Positions 7,503-16,763 are shown, numbered from the stretch's first letter. The stretch is DNA of 64,000 bases from RH-AL1 sp965214415 (GCA_965214415.1 CBDCBQ010000002.1:310001-374000), one strand, 5' to 3'. The notes: generated from the sequence alone by a model not told the origin. A program made the numbers and translations.

Positions 7503-9197
7503 ATGGATGCGCAACGAGGCACTGGATCGATGATCGCACCGGATGCCCGAGACCTCGATCTTCGCGGCGAGGACCACTGCAACGTCCTGCTGGTCTATCC
7601 CCGCTTCAACGCGAACTCGTTCTGGAACTACAAGGCGACGTGCGACATGCTCGGCGCGAAATACCCGGGCGCGCCGCTGGGCTTGATCACCGTCGCCGCG
7701 ATGCTGCCCGCGCATTGGACCTGCAAGCTCATCAACTGCAACACCGAAGCGCTCGAAGACGCGGATCTCGCCTGGGCGGACATGGTCATGACCGGCGGCA
7801 TGCTGCCCCAGGAGCCCGACACGCTGGCGATCATCGATCGCGCGCATGCCATGGGCAAGCCCGTGGTGATCGGCGGCCCCGGCGTCACCTCGACGCCCGA
7901 GCCATTTCGCGTCGCCGACTTCATCGTGCTCGGTGAGGCCGAGGGGCTGATCGATCGCTTTGTCGCCGATTGGCGCGCCGGCATCCGCGCGGGCACCTAC
8001 GAGGGCGTGAAGTTCAAGGCCGACGTCTCGGCCTCGCCCAAGCCGCGTTGGGATCTCCTCAAGTTCGACCAGTACCTGCACATCGGCGTGCAATTCTCGC
8101 GCGGCTGCCCATTCACCTGCGAGTTCTGCGACATCATCGAGCTGTACGGCCGCGTGCCGCGCACGAAGACCGCGCAGCAGGTGCTGGGCGAACTCGACGC
8201 GCTCCACGCGCTCGGCTGGCGCGGCCACGTCGATTTCGTCGACGACAATCTCATCGGCAACAAGAAGGCGGTGAAGGCCTTTCTTCCCCACCTCAAGGCG
8301 TGGCAGGAGGCGCACCACTATCCATTCGAGCTGTCGACCGAAGCCTCCGTCAACCTCGCCGACGACGACGAACTCCTCGCGATGATGCGCGATGCGAACT
8401 TCTTTGCCGTCTTCATCGGCATCGAGAGCCCCGACCCCGAAACGCTTGTCAAGATGCAGAAGAAGCAGAATACGCGGCGCGTGCTCTCGGACTCGATCCG
8501 AAAGATCTACGAGACCGGCATGTTTGTTCTCGGCGGCTTCATCGTCGGATTCGACTCCGAGAAGGGCAGCGTCGCCGCGCCGATCGCCGAGTTGATCGAG
8601 GCCGCCGCCATACCGGTTGCGATGGTGGGCCTGCTTTACGCCTTACCGAACACGCAACTGACGCGACGGCTCGAGGCCGAAGGGCGGCTGTTCGATTACG
8701 GGAAAATGCTCGGAACGGCGGAGATCTGCGGCGACCAGTGCACGGCGGGCCTCAACTTCGTGACCAAGCGGCCGCGACGCGACGCGCTCGCCGACTATCG
8801 CACCGTGCTCGAGCGAATCTATTCGCCCGCGGCCTATTTCGCTCGGGTCCGCGACGTCGGTCGCAACATCAAGGTGCCGAAGCGCCCGGCGAAGGTCGTG
8901 CTCGCCGGCTTGATGCGCGAGACGGCGCGCTTCCTGCGGCTGATGACGCGCATCACCCTCACCCGCCCCGACATGCGGCGCGAGCTGTGGTCGACGTTGC
9001 TTTACACGCTACGGCACAATCCTCCCGCGATCACGGCGGTGATGCGGCTCACCGCGCTCTATGTCCACCTCGGCCCATTCTCGCGCTTCGTGATGGACCG
9101 CATCGACGAGCAGATCGCGACGATCGACGCGGGCCGCTGGGAGCAGCCGTCGCTGGTGCTCCCGCCGAAGGCCAAGGTCGCCGCGCTGGTGGCGTGA
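7503..9197 (+). CDS. B12-binding radical SAM protein (HpnP-like, DUF4070)
   Basis: This 564-residue protein has an N-terminal cobalamin-binding-like Rossmann domain (about residues 28-160, with GGPGVTSTPEPFRVADFIVL), then a radical SAM core with CPFTCEFC (Cys202, 206, 209), and a C-terminal DUF4070 region. From memory it strongly resembles HpnP, the hopanoid C-2 methylase, throughout (FVDDNLIGNKKAVKAFLPHL, GLLYALPNTQLTRRL). B12 radical SAM enzymes of this class methylate unactivated carbons. No other hopanoid gene is nearby, so the substrate is not proven. The ATG at 7530 is an alternative start. Confidence 0.87.
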   Translation: MDAQRGTGSMIAPDARDLDLRGEDHCNVLLVYPRFNANSFWNYKATCDMLGAKYPGAPLGLITVAAMLPAHWTCKLINCNTEALEDADLAWADMVMTGGMLPQEPDTLAIIDRAHAMGKPVVIGGPGVTSTPEPFRVADFIVLGEAEGLIDRFVADWRAGIRAGTYEGVKFKADVSASPKPRWDLLKFDQYLHIGVQFSRGCPFTCEFCDIIELYGRVPRTKTAQQVLGELDALHALGWRGHVDFVDDNLIGNKKAVKAFLPHLKAWQEAHHYPFELSTEASVNLADDDELLAMMRDANFFAVFIGIESPDPETLVKMQKKQNTRRVLSDSIRKIYETGMFVLGGFIVGFDSEKGSVAAPIAELIEAAAIPVAMVGLLYALPNTQLTRRLEAEGRLFDYGKMLGTAEICGDQCTAGLNFVTKRPRRDALADYRTVLERIYSPAAYFARVRDVGRNIKVPKRPAKVVLAGLMRETARFLRLMTRITLTRPDMRRELWSTLLYTLRHNPPAITAVMRLTALYVHLGPFSRFVMDRIDEQIATIDAGRWEQPSLVLPPKAKVAALVA

Positions 9198-9200
9198 TCG

Positions 9201-9539
9201 CTACTTCTGCTTGGCGATGATCTTGTCCTTGATGCCGTCGTAGACCTTCTGCGGCAGGATCTTCTTTTGCACGAGATCGTCCTTCCCCTTGTAGGGGCGG
9301 CCCGCGATGATCGCCTTGGCGCGCACGTCGCCGACCCCCTTCATCGCCTTCAGATCGTCCTCCGAAGCCGAGTTGATGTCGAGCGGCGCCGGTGCGGCCT
9401 TCGTCATCGAGGGCTTCGACATGGTGGATTTGGACATGCTCGGCTTCATCGCCGGGGCGGTTTGCGGCGCCTGGGCGTAAGCCGAGCCGGCGAGGGTGAG
9501 CGAGACGGCGAGGCCGAGAAGGATTTTCTGGATCGACAT
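9201..9539 (-). CDS. Exported helix-hairpin-helix protein (ComEA-like)
   Basis: This 112-residue protein has a clear signal peptide (ILLGLAVSLTLAGSAYAQ, cleavage after AYA), a Lys/Ser/Met-rich linker with repeated MSK/MTK steps, and a C-terminal HhH domain beginning LDINSASEDDLKAMKGVGD. Such domains bind DNA without sequence specificity; ComEA proteins take up DNA in the periplasm. No competence genes are nearby, so only periplasmic DNA binding is suggested. It is convergent with the radical SAM gene, three bases apart. Confidence 0.88.
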   Translation of the reverse strand: MSIQKILLGLAVSLTLAGSAYAQAPQTAPAMKPSMSKSTMSKPSMTKAAPAPLDINSASEDDLKAMKGVGDVRAKAIIAGRPYKGKDDLVQKKILPQKVYDGIKDKIIAKQK

Positions 9540-9615
9540 GAGGAGAAGTCCCGAGGACCGCGATCGCCGCGGCGCGTGAAGCTGCCGTCAATCCCCGAGT
9601 CGGGTCAAGGCGGCA

Positions 9616-9661
9616 CGCTGGCCTACGACTGCCGCGGGCGCTGGCCTACGACTGCCGCGGG
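9616..9661. repeat. Two tandem 23-bp repeats
   Basis: A 23-bp unit (starting cgctggcctacgactgcc) is repeated exactly at 9616-9638 and 9639-9661, followed by four bases of a third copy. It lies in the 202-bp gap between the HhH gene and the AmpG-like gene. No open frame uses it convincingly. It looks like a recent slippage or duplication event. Confidence 0.85.
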
Positions 9662-9741
9662 CGCTCGCGCCGTCTTGCGATCGACACGCAAAGCGCGGCA
9701 AGCTCGCGTGTCCGCGAGGCGCGGGCCGCGCGCCGAGACCA

Positions 9742-11073
9742 ATGACCGAGACCGACACCAAGACCGCGAGCACGCTGCGCGCCTTCCTCGCCGACCGCCG
9801 CTACCAGGCGATGCTGGGGCTCGGCTTCTCGCAGGGCATCCCCTACCTGCTCGTCTATGCGACGCAATCGGCCTGGCTGATGGAAGCGAAGGTGCCGCTC
9901 GGCACGATTGGGCTGATGAGCGAATTGACGCTGGCCTATCGCTTCAAATTCCTGTGGGCGCCATTTCTCGAGCGCTACGATGCGCCGGTGCTGGGCCGCC
10001 TGCTCGGCCGACGGCGCGGCTGGATGATCGTCTCGCAGATCGGCGTGATCCTCGCCCTCGCCGGCGTCGCCTTGGGCGATCCCGCGCGCCGGCTCGACTG
10101 GACGATCGCCGTCTCGGTCGCGCTCGGCTTCTTCGGCGCGACGCAGGACGTCGTGATCGACGGCTGGCGCATCGCCTCGGTGCCCGTCGAGCAGCAGGCG
10201 AAGATGACTTCGATCGCCGAGATGGGCTACCGCGTCGGCGTGCTCGTCGCCGGCGCCGGCGCGCTCCTTTTGTCGGATCGGATCGGCTGGCACGGCGCCT
10301 ATCTCGTGATGGCCGCGGCGATGGTGCCCGGCATGCTCGCCGCGCTGTGGGCGCGCGAGCCCGAGGCGATCGCCACCGCGTTCGCGCCGCGCGGCGGCAT
10401 CGTCGCGACCATCCTCAAGCCGATCCTCGATCTCGTGAAGCGGCTCGGGCCGATGGCGGTGCCGATCCTGATCATGGTCGCCGGCTTCCGCATGCCCGGC
10501 TACATCTCGAACGCGATGGCGATCCCGCTGTTCAAGAGCCTGCACTACACGAACACCGACATCGCCACGGTCACAAAATTGTTCGGCTTCTGGATCGCCA
10601 TTGGCGGCGTGTTCGTCGCCGGTGTCGTGGTCACCCGCATCGGCATCATGGCGAGCCTGGTGCTGGGGACGATCGCCGGCTCGGCGTCGCATCTCGCGCT
10701 GGCCTATCTCGCCGCGCACGGCGACCACGGCGGCGGCGAATTCTGGACCTTCGCGCTCGCCGTCGGCGTCGACGGCTTCGCCTCGTCCTTCGCGCAGATC
10801 GTGCTCATCACCTACATGTCGTCGCTGGCCTCGAGCGCTTTCGCCGGGAGCCAGTTCGGCCTGCTCACCTCGCTTGTCGCGCTGCCGGGCAGCCTGCTCG
10901 CCGCGACCTCGGGCTACGCCGTCGCCCATCTCGGCTTCCCGAGCTTCTTCGTCGCGACCTCGCTGATCGGCCTGCCGATCGCGATCCTCTGCGCCTGGGT
11001 CTGGCGGGTCGAGGGCAAGCCGGAAAGCGCGAGCTTGACCGAGGAGAGCGCGCCGGCTAGCCGCCCGGGATGA
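9742..11073 (+). CDS. AmpG-like major facilitator permease (copy 1)
   Basis: This 443-residue inner-membrane protein has about 12 hydrophobic segments. The AmpG signatures are present: GFSQGIPYLLVYATQSAWL near the start, FKFLWAPFLERYDAPVLG, and GATQDVVIDGWRI. AmpG imports anhydro-muropeptides for cell-wall recycling; homologues are used more broadly. A paralogue lies at 23291-24604. Translation is coupled to the downstream HAD-IIA gene through an ATGA overlap at 11070-11073. Confidence 0.87.
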   Translation: MTETDTKTASTLRAFLADRRYQAMLGLGFSQGIPYLLVYATQSAWLMEAKVPLGTIGLMSELTLAYRFKFLWAPFLERYDAPVLGRLLGRRRGWMIVSQIGVILALAGVALGDPARRLDWTIAVSVALGFFGATQDVVIDGWRIASVPVEQQAKMTSIAEMGYRVGVLVAGAGALLLSDRIGWHGAYLVMAAAMVPGMLAALWAREPEAIATAFAPRGGIVATILKPILDLVKRLGPMAVPILIMVAGFRMPGYISNAMAIPLFKSLHYTNTDIATVTKLFGFWIAIGGVFVAGVVVTRIGIMASLVLGTIAGSASHLALAYLAAHGDHGGGEFWTFALAVGVDGFASSFAQIVLITYMSSLASSAFAGSQFGLLTSLVALPGSLLAATSGYAVAHLGFPSFFVATSLIGLPIAILCAWVWRVEGKPESASLTEESAPASRPG

Positions 11074-11960
11074 CATCGCCCGCCCCCCGCCTCGATCGCG
11101 GCCTCGCCGACCTCGCGCCCGCCTACGATTTGCTCCTCTGCGATGTTTGGGGAGTCGTCCACAATGGCGTCGTCCACCACGCCGCCGCGGTCGACGCGCT
11201 GCAGCGCTTTCGGCGGGGTGGCGGCAGCGTGGTGCTCGTCACCAACGCGCCGGCGCCGGCGTCGCAGGTGCAGCGCCGGCTCGACAAGCTCGCGGTTCCG
11301 CGCGACGCCTACGATGCGATCGCCACCTCGGGCGACGTGACCATCGCGATGATCGTCGCGGCCGGTTGCCCGCCGCTGGTCTCGATCGGCCCCGGCGGCG
11401 AATACGCGATCTACACGGAGGCCGCGCGCGTGGGCTCACGCGCGCCGCGTATCGTGCCGGTCGAGGACGCCGAGATGGCGATCTGCATCGGCCTCGACGA
11501 GACCGGCGAGCGGCCGGAGGATTACGACGCGACGCTGCGCGCATTGCGCGACCGCGACCTCGCGCTCGTCTGCGCCAATCCCGACATCGTCGTCGAGGTC
11601 GGCGACACGCTGGTCTTCTGCGCCGGCGCCATCGCCGAGCGCTACGCCGCGATTGGCGGCAAGGTGATCCAGGCCGGCAAGCCGTACCCGCCAATCTACG
11701 AGCGGGCGCTCGCGCTGGCCGCCGCCATGCGCGACCCGATCGCCCCGGCCCGCATCCTGGCGATCGGCGACGCGGTCCACACCGACATGAAGGGCGCCGC
11801 GCGGATGGGCTACGGCTCGCTGCTGATCACGTCGGGCATCCATCGCGCGCGGCTGCACGGCGGCGGGACGACCCTCGACGCGGCGGCGCTGGCGCAATTT
11901 CTCGACGAGACCTCGGTCCGCCCGACCGCGGCGCTTCCAGCCCTCGCCTGGTCGGTGTGA
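11070..11960 (+). CDS. HAD-IIA hydrolase (TIGR01459-like)
   Basis: This 296-residue member of HAD subfamily IIA (NagD/phosphoglycolate phosphatase type) has motif I LLCDVWGVVHNG, motif II VVLVTNAPAPA, the C2 cap in the middle, and the C-terminal GKPYPPIYERAL with ILAIGDAVHTDMKGAARMG. The alphaproteobacterial TIGR01459 group has no assigned substrate. The start ATG overlaps the stop of the AmpG-like gene, so the two are one transcription unit. Confidence 0.88.
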   Translation: MTSPAPRLDRGLADLAPAYDLLLCDVWGVVHNGVVHHAAAVDALQRFRRGGGSVVLVTNAPAPASQVQRRLDKLAVPRDAYDAIATSGDVTIAMIVAAGCPPLVSIGPGGEYAIYTEAARVGSRAPRIVPVEDAEMAICIGLDETGERPEDYDATLRALRDRDLALVCANPDIVVEVGDTLVFCAGAIAERYAAIGGKVIQAGKPYPPIYERALALAAAMRDPIAPARILAIGDAVHTDMKGAARMGYGSLLITSGIHRARLHGGGTTLDAAALAQFLDETSVRPTAALPALAWSV

Positions 11961-12110
11961 GCGACGCGAGAACCATCACAGCGCTTCCGACGGCGTATGG
12001 CTTTGCGGATCGCGCGCTTTGCGCGGAATCAGTGGGTTGGCCTCCCGATAGCAGGCCCGCAACATCCGTCGGGCAGGTCGAACTCTTTGCGATCCCCGGT
12101 TACTTTGGCC

Positions 12111-12845
12111 TCACACAGGTACGACCGGCGCATTGCCGTTTGGCCATCTGGCGATCGTGTCGGCTGGGACGTTGAGGTGCGCGGTGACCATCTGCGTCGG
12201 CGTATGCGTCAACCAGTCGGACAGCAGCACCTCCTGATAAGTGTCGCCGCGGAACACCTCGAGGAACGCGAGGTCCTTGGTGCCGGCGTTCTTGATGTAA
12301 TGGCCGAGATTGCGCTTCACGTAGCCGATGTCGCCCGGATGAAATTCCATCGTCACGGCTTTCGGCCCGGTGTTGAAGACGCCCATCCGCGCCTCACCCT
12401 TGATGTAGTATTGCCACTCGTCGGCGCCGTAGGTGACGTAGGCCCATTCCGCGGCCTGGTGCCAGTGGAACTCGCGAATGGCGCCGGCGGCGAGACGCAT
12501 GTCGACGCCGGAGATTTCCGTCGCGATCGGAAAGCTCGACGAGGTGACCTGCCGCGCCCAACCGCCGTCCTGGATGCAGCGTGGCGCATTGTTGAATGTC
12601 GCCCAGAACTCCGGCATGTCGCCGGCATCCGCCGGAGATGGTTTGAAAGCGGACGGAAACTGATCCGATACCGCAGTATCATGCGGGCCTGGAACCGCCA
12701 GATCCGTGGAGTTCTTGGCGTTGATGGCACCTTCCGCCGGCTCGTCCGGATTGCCGAACGTCGCCGCCGCCGCGGACGATGCGAGGCCCGCCATGCCCGC
12801 CGCGGCACCTGCCGCCAACATCTTTCGTCGCGTGACGTCATCCAT
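12111..12845 (-). CDS. Cupin protein with Tat signal, apparently a bicupin oxalate decarboxylase shortened by internal deletion
   Basis: The start is ATG 12845, with AGGAG nine bases upstream. A twin-arginine signal TRRKMLAAGAAAGMAG opens the 244-residue protein. The N-terminal part (FNNAPRCIQDGGWARQVTSS) and the end (DIGYVKRNLGHYIKNAG, LLSDWLTHTP) match the two ends of a bicupin oxalate decarboxylase of roughly 430 residues. In between, cupin 1's REFHWHQAAEWAYVTYG runs directly into cupin 2's ADEWQYYIKG (near 12426). One hybrid cupin remains, with His127, His129, a Glu (133 or 143) and His182 as possible Mn ligands. Activity is uncertain. Confidence 0.8.
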   Translation of the reverse strand: MDDVTRRKMLAAGAAAGMAGLASSAAAATFGNPDEPAEGAINAKNSTDLAVPGPHDTAVSDQFPSAFKPSPADAGDMPEFWATFNNAPRCIQDGGWARQVTSSSFPIATEISGVDMRLAAGAIREFHWHQAAEWAYVTYGADEWQYYIKGEARMGVFNTGPKAVTMEFHPGDIGYVKRNLGHYIKNAGTKDLAFLEVFRGDTYQEVLLSDWLTHTPTQMVTAHLNVPADTIARWPNGNAPVVPV

Positions 12846-13080
12846 GCGTTGCTCGTCTCCTGGCGACGGAGCCCTGGAGTTGGAGGGCAACCAGTCGAAT
12901 GCGTCGCGCGTCGGTGGCGGTCGGTCCAATCGAGGGTCGGCATGTCGTCATGCATGACGGTCATGCATTCCATGGCAGCCAGTCCGAACCCTTCGCGGGA
13001 CGTAGACATCAACCCGAACCTTCCGTCCGGCCACTCGTTGTGCGCTCGACCTTGCGCGGCCGACGGAGACAAAAGTTCCT

Positions 13081-14193
13081 GTGACGATGGCTGCCAGCAA
13101 CGTTGGTCCGAGCGATGCCGCTTCGATGTTACGGTCCGCCCGTCTCGTGGCGTCAAACGCTGCCGCGGGCGCCAGCGATGACGATCGAGACGCCGCCTTT
13201 CCCACTGACGGAATCCGTCACCTCCACGAGACAGGCCTCCTTCGCGCTGCATTTCCAGCCTCGTGCGATGGCCACGATCGCACCTTTACCGACACCCCGC
13301 ACCTGCGCGAGATCCTGACCACGATAGGTCGCGGCAGCCTGCCACTCGGGCGGCTGTACGAGGGGCACGTGAACGCCGTCGCGGTTGTGGCGCGCTATGG
13401 TTCCTCCGCCAACCTTCGCCTCCTGAAGGCGGAAGCGGATGCCGGCCGGCCGAGCGGCGTCTGGATGGCGGGCGACGCCCTCCGGCTCGAGCGCGCGGGG
13501 ACACGGTTCGTGTTGCGCGGCCGCAAGATCCTCTGCTCGGGCGCCGGTCACTTCCGACGCCCGCTCGCCGCCGCCGACGTCCAGGGCGGCTCCGTCATGC
13601 TGATCCCCAACGTCGAGCCGCGCCGCGCCGACAGTTCGGCTTGGACCGCCCATGGCATGCGCGCCACGGCGACCGGCACGGTCGATTTCGAGGGCATCGA
13701 GGTCGGCGAGGACGAAATCGTCGGCAAACCTGGTGACTATCTCCGATCGCCCTGGTTTCGCGGCGGCGCGTGGCGGGTGATCGCCGTGCAGCTCGGTGGC
13801 CTCGAGGCCGTGCTCGACCATTACCGGGCTCAGCTCGACCAGAGCCCGCACCGCGACAACCCGATCCAGCTCGCGCGCTTCGGCGAAGCTTCGATCGCGT
13901 TCGAGACGGCGCGGCTGTGGGTGCGCGAGGCCTCGGAAATCGCCGAAGGTCCTTTCGACGACGCGGACGCCGTCGATGCCTATGTCGACCTGGCGCGCAA
14001 CGCCTTCGAGATGGCCGCGCTGCGGCTTGTCGGGCTCGCGCAGAAGGCGATCGGTCTCAAGGCCTTCCTGCGGCCGAACCCGATGGAGCGGATTATCCGC
14101 GACCTTACGACCTACATGCGCCAGCCGGCGCTCGATATGTCGCTGATCTCGGGCGCGGCCTTCAATCTCCGCGCGGCGCAAGACCGGACATGA
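13081..14193 (+). CDS. Acyl-CoA dehydrogenase-like flavoprotein of a lipid/glycan cassette
   Basis: This 370-residue protein has the acyl-CoA dehydrogenase fold but diverges from typical beta-oxidation enzymes. It has the helical N-domain (FPTDGIRHLHETGLL), a middle beta domain (VWMAGDALRLERAG, then FVLRGRKILCSGAG) and a helical C-domain (LVGLAQKAIGLKAFLRPNPM). The usual catalytic glutamate context is not obvious. It overlaps the PIG-L gene by ATGA at 14190, and co-localisation with PIG-L, a NodS-like methyltransferase and GT2 implies a role in modifying an exported or lipid-linked molecule. Start GTG 13081; ATG 13087 is possible. Confidence 0.82.
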   Translation: MTMAASNVGPSDAASMLRSARLVASNAAAGASDDDRDAAFPTDGIRHLHETGLLRAAFPASCDGHDRTFTDTPHLREILTTIGRGSLPLGRLYEGHVNAVAVVARYGSSANLRLLKAEADAGRPSGVWMAGDALRLERAGTRFVLRGRKILCSGAGHFRRPLAAADVQGGSVMLIPNVEPRRADSSAWTAHGMRATATGTVDFEGIEVGEDEIVGKPGDYLRSPWFRGGAWRVIAVQLGGLEAVLDHYRAQLDQSPHRDNPIQLARFGEASIAFETARLWVREASEIAEGPFDDADAVDAYVDLARNAFEMAALRLVGLAQKAIGLKAFLRPNPMERIIRDLTTYMRQPALDMSLISGAAFNLRAAQDRT

Positions 14194-14930
14194 CCGCCGG
14201 GGACTTTTTCGCGCGCGCCGAGGCGCTGCCGTTCGGCACGCTCGCGGATGTCACCGGCGGAGGCGGTGTCGTCGTCGTGGCGCCGCATCCCGACGATGAG
14301 AGCCTCGGCTGCGGCGGTCTGATCGCGGCAGCGCGTGCCAGCGGTGTTTCCGTGCGGGTCGTCGTCATCAGCGACGGCGCTGGCTCGCACCCCAACAGCG
14401 CGAGCTATCCGATGGCGAAACTGCGCGACCTTCGAGAGGCCGAGACGCGCGAGGCGATGCGCGAGGTCGGCCTTGCCGACGGCGAGATCCGTTTTCTTCG
14501 GCTGCCGGACCGGTTCGTGCCCTGCCGAGGGCCCGAGGCCGAGGCGGCGTGCGACGCGATCGTGGCGGCGGTCGCGGAATGCGAGGCCGGCGCCGTCTGC
14601 GTCACCTGGGCTCGCGATCCGCATTGCGACCATCTCGCCGCCGCCGCGATCGTCGATGCGGCGCGCGCGCGGTTGGGCGAGACGCGGGTATGGTCCTACC
14701 CCGTTTGGGGTTGGACCTTGCCGCCGGGCACCGATGTCGGCGACGCGCCGCGCGGTCTGCGGCTCGACATCACGCGGCACCTGGCGGCGAAGACGGCGGC
14801 GGTTGCCCGACATGGTTCGCAGACCACCGATCTAATCGCCGACGATCCGCACGGCTTTCGCCTCACACCGGCGATGCTCGCGCATTTCGCGCGGCCCTAC
14901 GAGATCCTGCTCGAGGTCGAGCCGACATGA
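14190..14930 (+). CDS. PIG-L family N-deacetylase
   Basis: This 246-residue LmbE/PIG-L domain protein has the zinc and catalytic motif APHPDDESLGCGG (His33, Asp35, Asp36) and the downstream histidine motif DPHCDHLAA. The family removes acetyl groups from N-acetylglucosamine in GPI, mycothiol, bacillithiol or bacteriochlorophyll-type precursors. The gene overlaps both neighbours by four bases (ATGA at 14190 and 14927), indicating strict co-translation with the acyl-CoA dehydrogenase-like and methyltransferase genes. Confidence 0.92.
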   Translation: MTAGDFFARAEALPFGTLADVTGGGGVVVVAPHPDDESLGCGGLIAAARASGVSVRVVVISDGAGSHPNSASYPMAKLRDLREAETREAMREVGLADGEIRFLRLPDRFVPCRGPEAEAACDAIVAAVAECEAGAVCVTWARDPHCDHLAAAAIVDAARARLGETRVWSYPVWGWTLPPGTDVGDAPRGLRLDITRHLAAKTAAVARHGSQTTDLIADDPHGFRLTPAMLAHFARPYEILLEVEPT

Positions 14931-15529
14931 CGGAAAGATTCAAGCAATCGATCCCTCCGACCTACTTCGAAGGGCTTTACGCTGCGGATTCAGATCCCTG
15001 GCGGTTCGCGACAAGCTCGTACGAGCGTGAGAAGTACGCGGCGACATTGGAAGCTTTGCCGAGGTCGCATTACGACGCGACGCTGGAGATCGGATGCTCG
15101 ATCGGCGTCCTGACGCGGCAGCTCGCCACTCGCTGCGCGCGCCTCCTGTCCGTGGATGTTGCCGACACAGCCCTGGCCCAAGCCCGCGACCGTTGCGCCG
15201 ATCTTCCGCATGTCGCGTTCGCGACCGTCCGCGTGCCGGGCGAGTGGCCGGAGGGGCGCTACGATCTGATCGTCCTTTCGGAGGTCGTCTATTATCTCGA
15301 CGGTGCCGACGTCGCGCGTTTGGCCGATCGCGTGGGAGGCGCGATCAGACCGGGGGGCGACATTGTTCTCGTCCATTGGCTCGGTGAGACGAACTACCCG
15401 CTTACGGGGGACGAGGCCGCCGAGCGCTTCATCGCCTCGATCGCGGCGCACGCTCATGTGCTTGGTCAAGCGAGAACGGATGCGTATCGCCTCGACGTCC
15501 TACGCGCTCAGCAATCGACTACAGTTTGA
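14927..15529 (+). CDS. NodS-like SAM-dependent methyltransferase
   Basis: This 200-residue class I methyltransferase starts at ATG 14927, overlapping the PIG-L stop. The N-terminus YFEGLYAADSDPWRFATSSY and SAM motif I ATLEIGCSIGVLTRQLA are typical of the NodS group (N-methyltransferase acting on deacetylated chitooligosaccharide Nod factor precursors). A deacetylase followed by a NodS-like enzyme parallels NodB-NodS chemistry: expose an amine, then methylate it. The true substrate here is unknown. Confidence 0.88.
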   Translation: MTERFKQSIPPTYFEGLYAADSDPWRFATSSYEREKYAATLEALPRSHYDATLEIGCSIGVLTRQLATRCARLLSVDVADTALAQARDRCADLPHVAFATVRVPGEWPEGRYDLIVLSEVVYYLDGADVARLADRVGGAIRPGGDIVLVHWLGETNYPLTGDEAAERFIASIAAHAHVLGQARTDAYRLDVLRAQQSTTV

Positions 15530-15557
15530 TCACGAACTGATGTGTCGGGCTTGAAGC

Positions 15558-16763
15558 TTAGATCGGCGGCGCTTTCGGCAGCCCGCCCGGCCTCGGCTCG
15601 CGCGCAGGCGCATCCCAAGCTCGCGCCCAACTGAAAGCTCGCAGGATCGAGACGAACGCCTGCGCAAGTCTGATCTGGTTCGGCAGCTGCGCCGGTCGCA
15701 CCGGCCGGTAAGCCAACCGCGGGCTTGCCGCCTCGATGGCGGCATGAGCCTGCCCGAAGCACGTCGCCGCCGCGGCCTCATCGGCGATGTGTCGTCGGAG
15801 CGAGAGAAAGGGCGCCCAACGCCACCCTTGGCGCAGGCGCCCTTCGGCGAAAAGACGTCGCAAGCGGCGACGCCAGACCACGCGCATGACCAGGCGCGGA
15901 AGCGTTTCCAGCCGATCGTCGCAGGGGCTCTCGGGCACGTCGCAGCGCAGCTTGATCGTATCGGCCACACCGCCGCGGGCGCGACCGTCCAGCCTGCCCG
16001 AGGTGACGACCTCGATTCCGGGGTCGTGCCGCACCACGAGATCGTTCGCGCGGATCGCATCGACGAAGGCGCGGTCCTCGCCCGCCGGCAGATCGGGCAT
16101 GCCGCCGACCTGCCGATACGCCGACAAGCGCACGGCGAGCGTCGCGCCGGATTTCGACCAGTGGCACGGCCACGGATTGCGCGGCTCGGGATCGAGCCGC
16201 GCGCCGATCTCCGTCAATAGTCGCTCGTATTGCGCTTCGAGCCGGCCGCGCGCGTGAAGACGGGCCGGCAAACGCGCGGCCTCGTCCGGGTCGAGCGAGA
16301 TACGGCCGGCGACCGCATCGGCGCCGTCCGCGATCGCCGCGAGATTGCGCGCCACCCAGTCCACGCCGACACGACTGTCGGCATCGGTGGTGAGGAGAAC
16401 GCCGTTCGACCCACTCTCGCCCAGCCAGTCCGCGGCGGCGTTCATGGCGATCCGCCGAGCCCATCCCGCCGAGGCCGCAGGGTCGGTTCGCTCGATGATC
16501 CGCATCGGCCACGGCATCCCCGAATAATCCTTGACGAGCTCGGCCGTCGCATCGGTGCAATTGTTCAAAAAGAGGAGCACGCCGAATGAACGCGGCTCGA
16601 GGCCAGTTTGGGCCGCCAGGGCATCGAGGCAGGCGGCGATCCGAGCGGCCTCGTTGTAGACGGGTATCGCCACGACACTGAATGGCTCCAATGCGCGGCA
16701 CGGCTCCGCCATCGGCGCGCCGCGCAGCACCGGATCGACCCACTCATTCATCGGAGGCTCCAA
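15558..16763 (-). CDS. Family 2 glycosyltransferase
   Basis: This 401-residue GT-A fold enzyme opens with VVAIPVYNEAARIAACLDAL and has the metal-binding TTDADSRVG (DxD-type) and the acceptor-region GEDRAFVDAIR. No transmembrane segments are evident, so it is cytosolic or peripheral. It is convergent with the three-gene acyl-CoA dehydrogenase/PIG-L/methyltransferase operon (28 bases between ends), and I recall these four families travelling together in other Proteobacteria. Start ATG 16763; a second Met lies four codons in. Confidence 0.88.
   Translation of the reverse strand: MEPPMNEWVDPVLRGAPMAEPCRALEPFSVVAIPVYNEAARIAACLDALAAQTGLEPRSFGVLLFLNNCTDATAELVKDYSGMPWPMRIIERTDPAASAGWARRIAMNAAADWLGESGSNGVLLTTDADSRVGVDWVARNLAAIADGADAVAGRISLDPDEAARLPARLHARGRLEAQYERLLTEIGARLDPEPRNPWPCHWSKSGATLAVRLSAYRQVGGMPDLPAGEDRAFVDAIRANDLVVRHDPGIEVVTSGRLDGRARGGVADTIKLRCDVPESPCDDRLETLPRLVMRVVWRRRLRRLFAEGRLRQGWRWAPFLSLRRHIADEAAAATCFGQAHAAIEAASPRLAYRPVRPAQLPNQIRLAQAFVSILRAFSWARAWDAPAREPRPGGLPKAPPI

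Noticed and set aside
13081..15529. Reading the PIG-L/NodS-like genes as Nod factor synthesis
   Set aside because: There is no nodA or nodC (acyltransferase, chitin synthase) and no nod box; only the chemical logic is shared.
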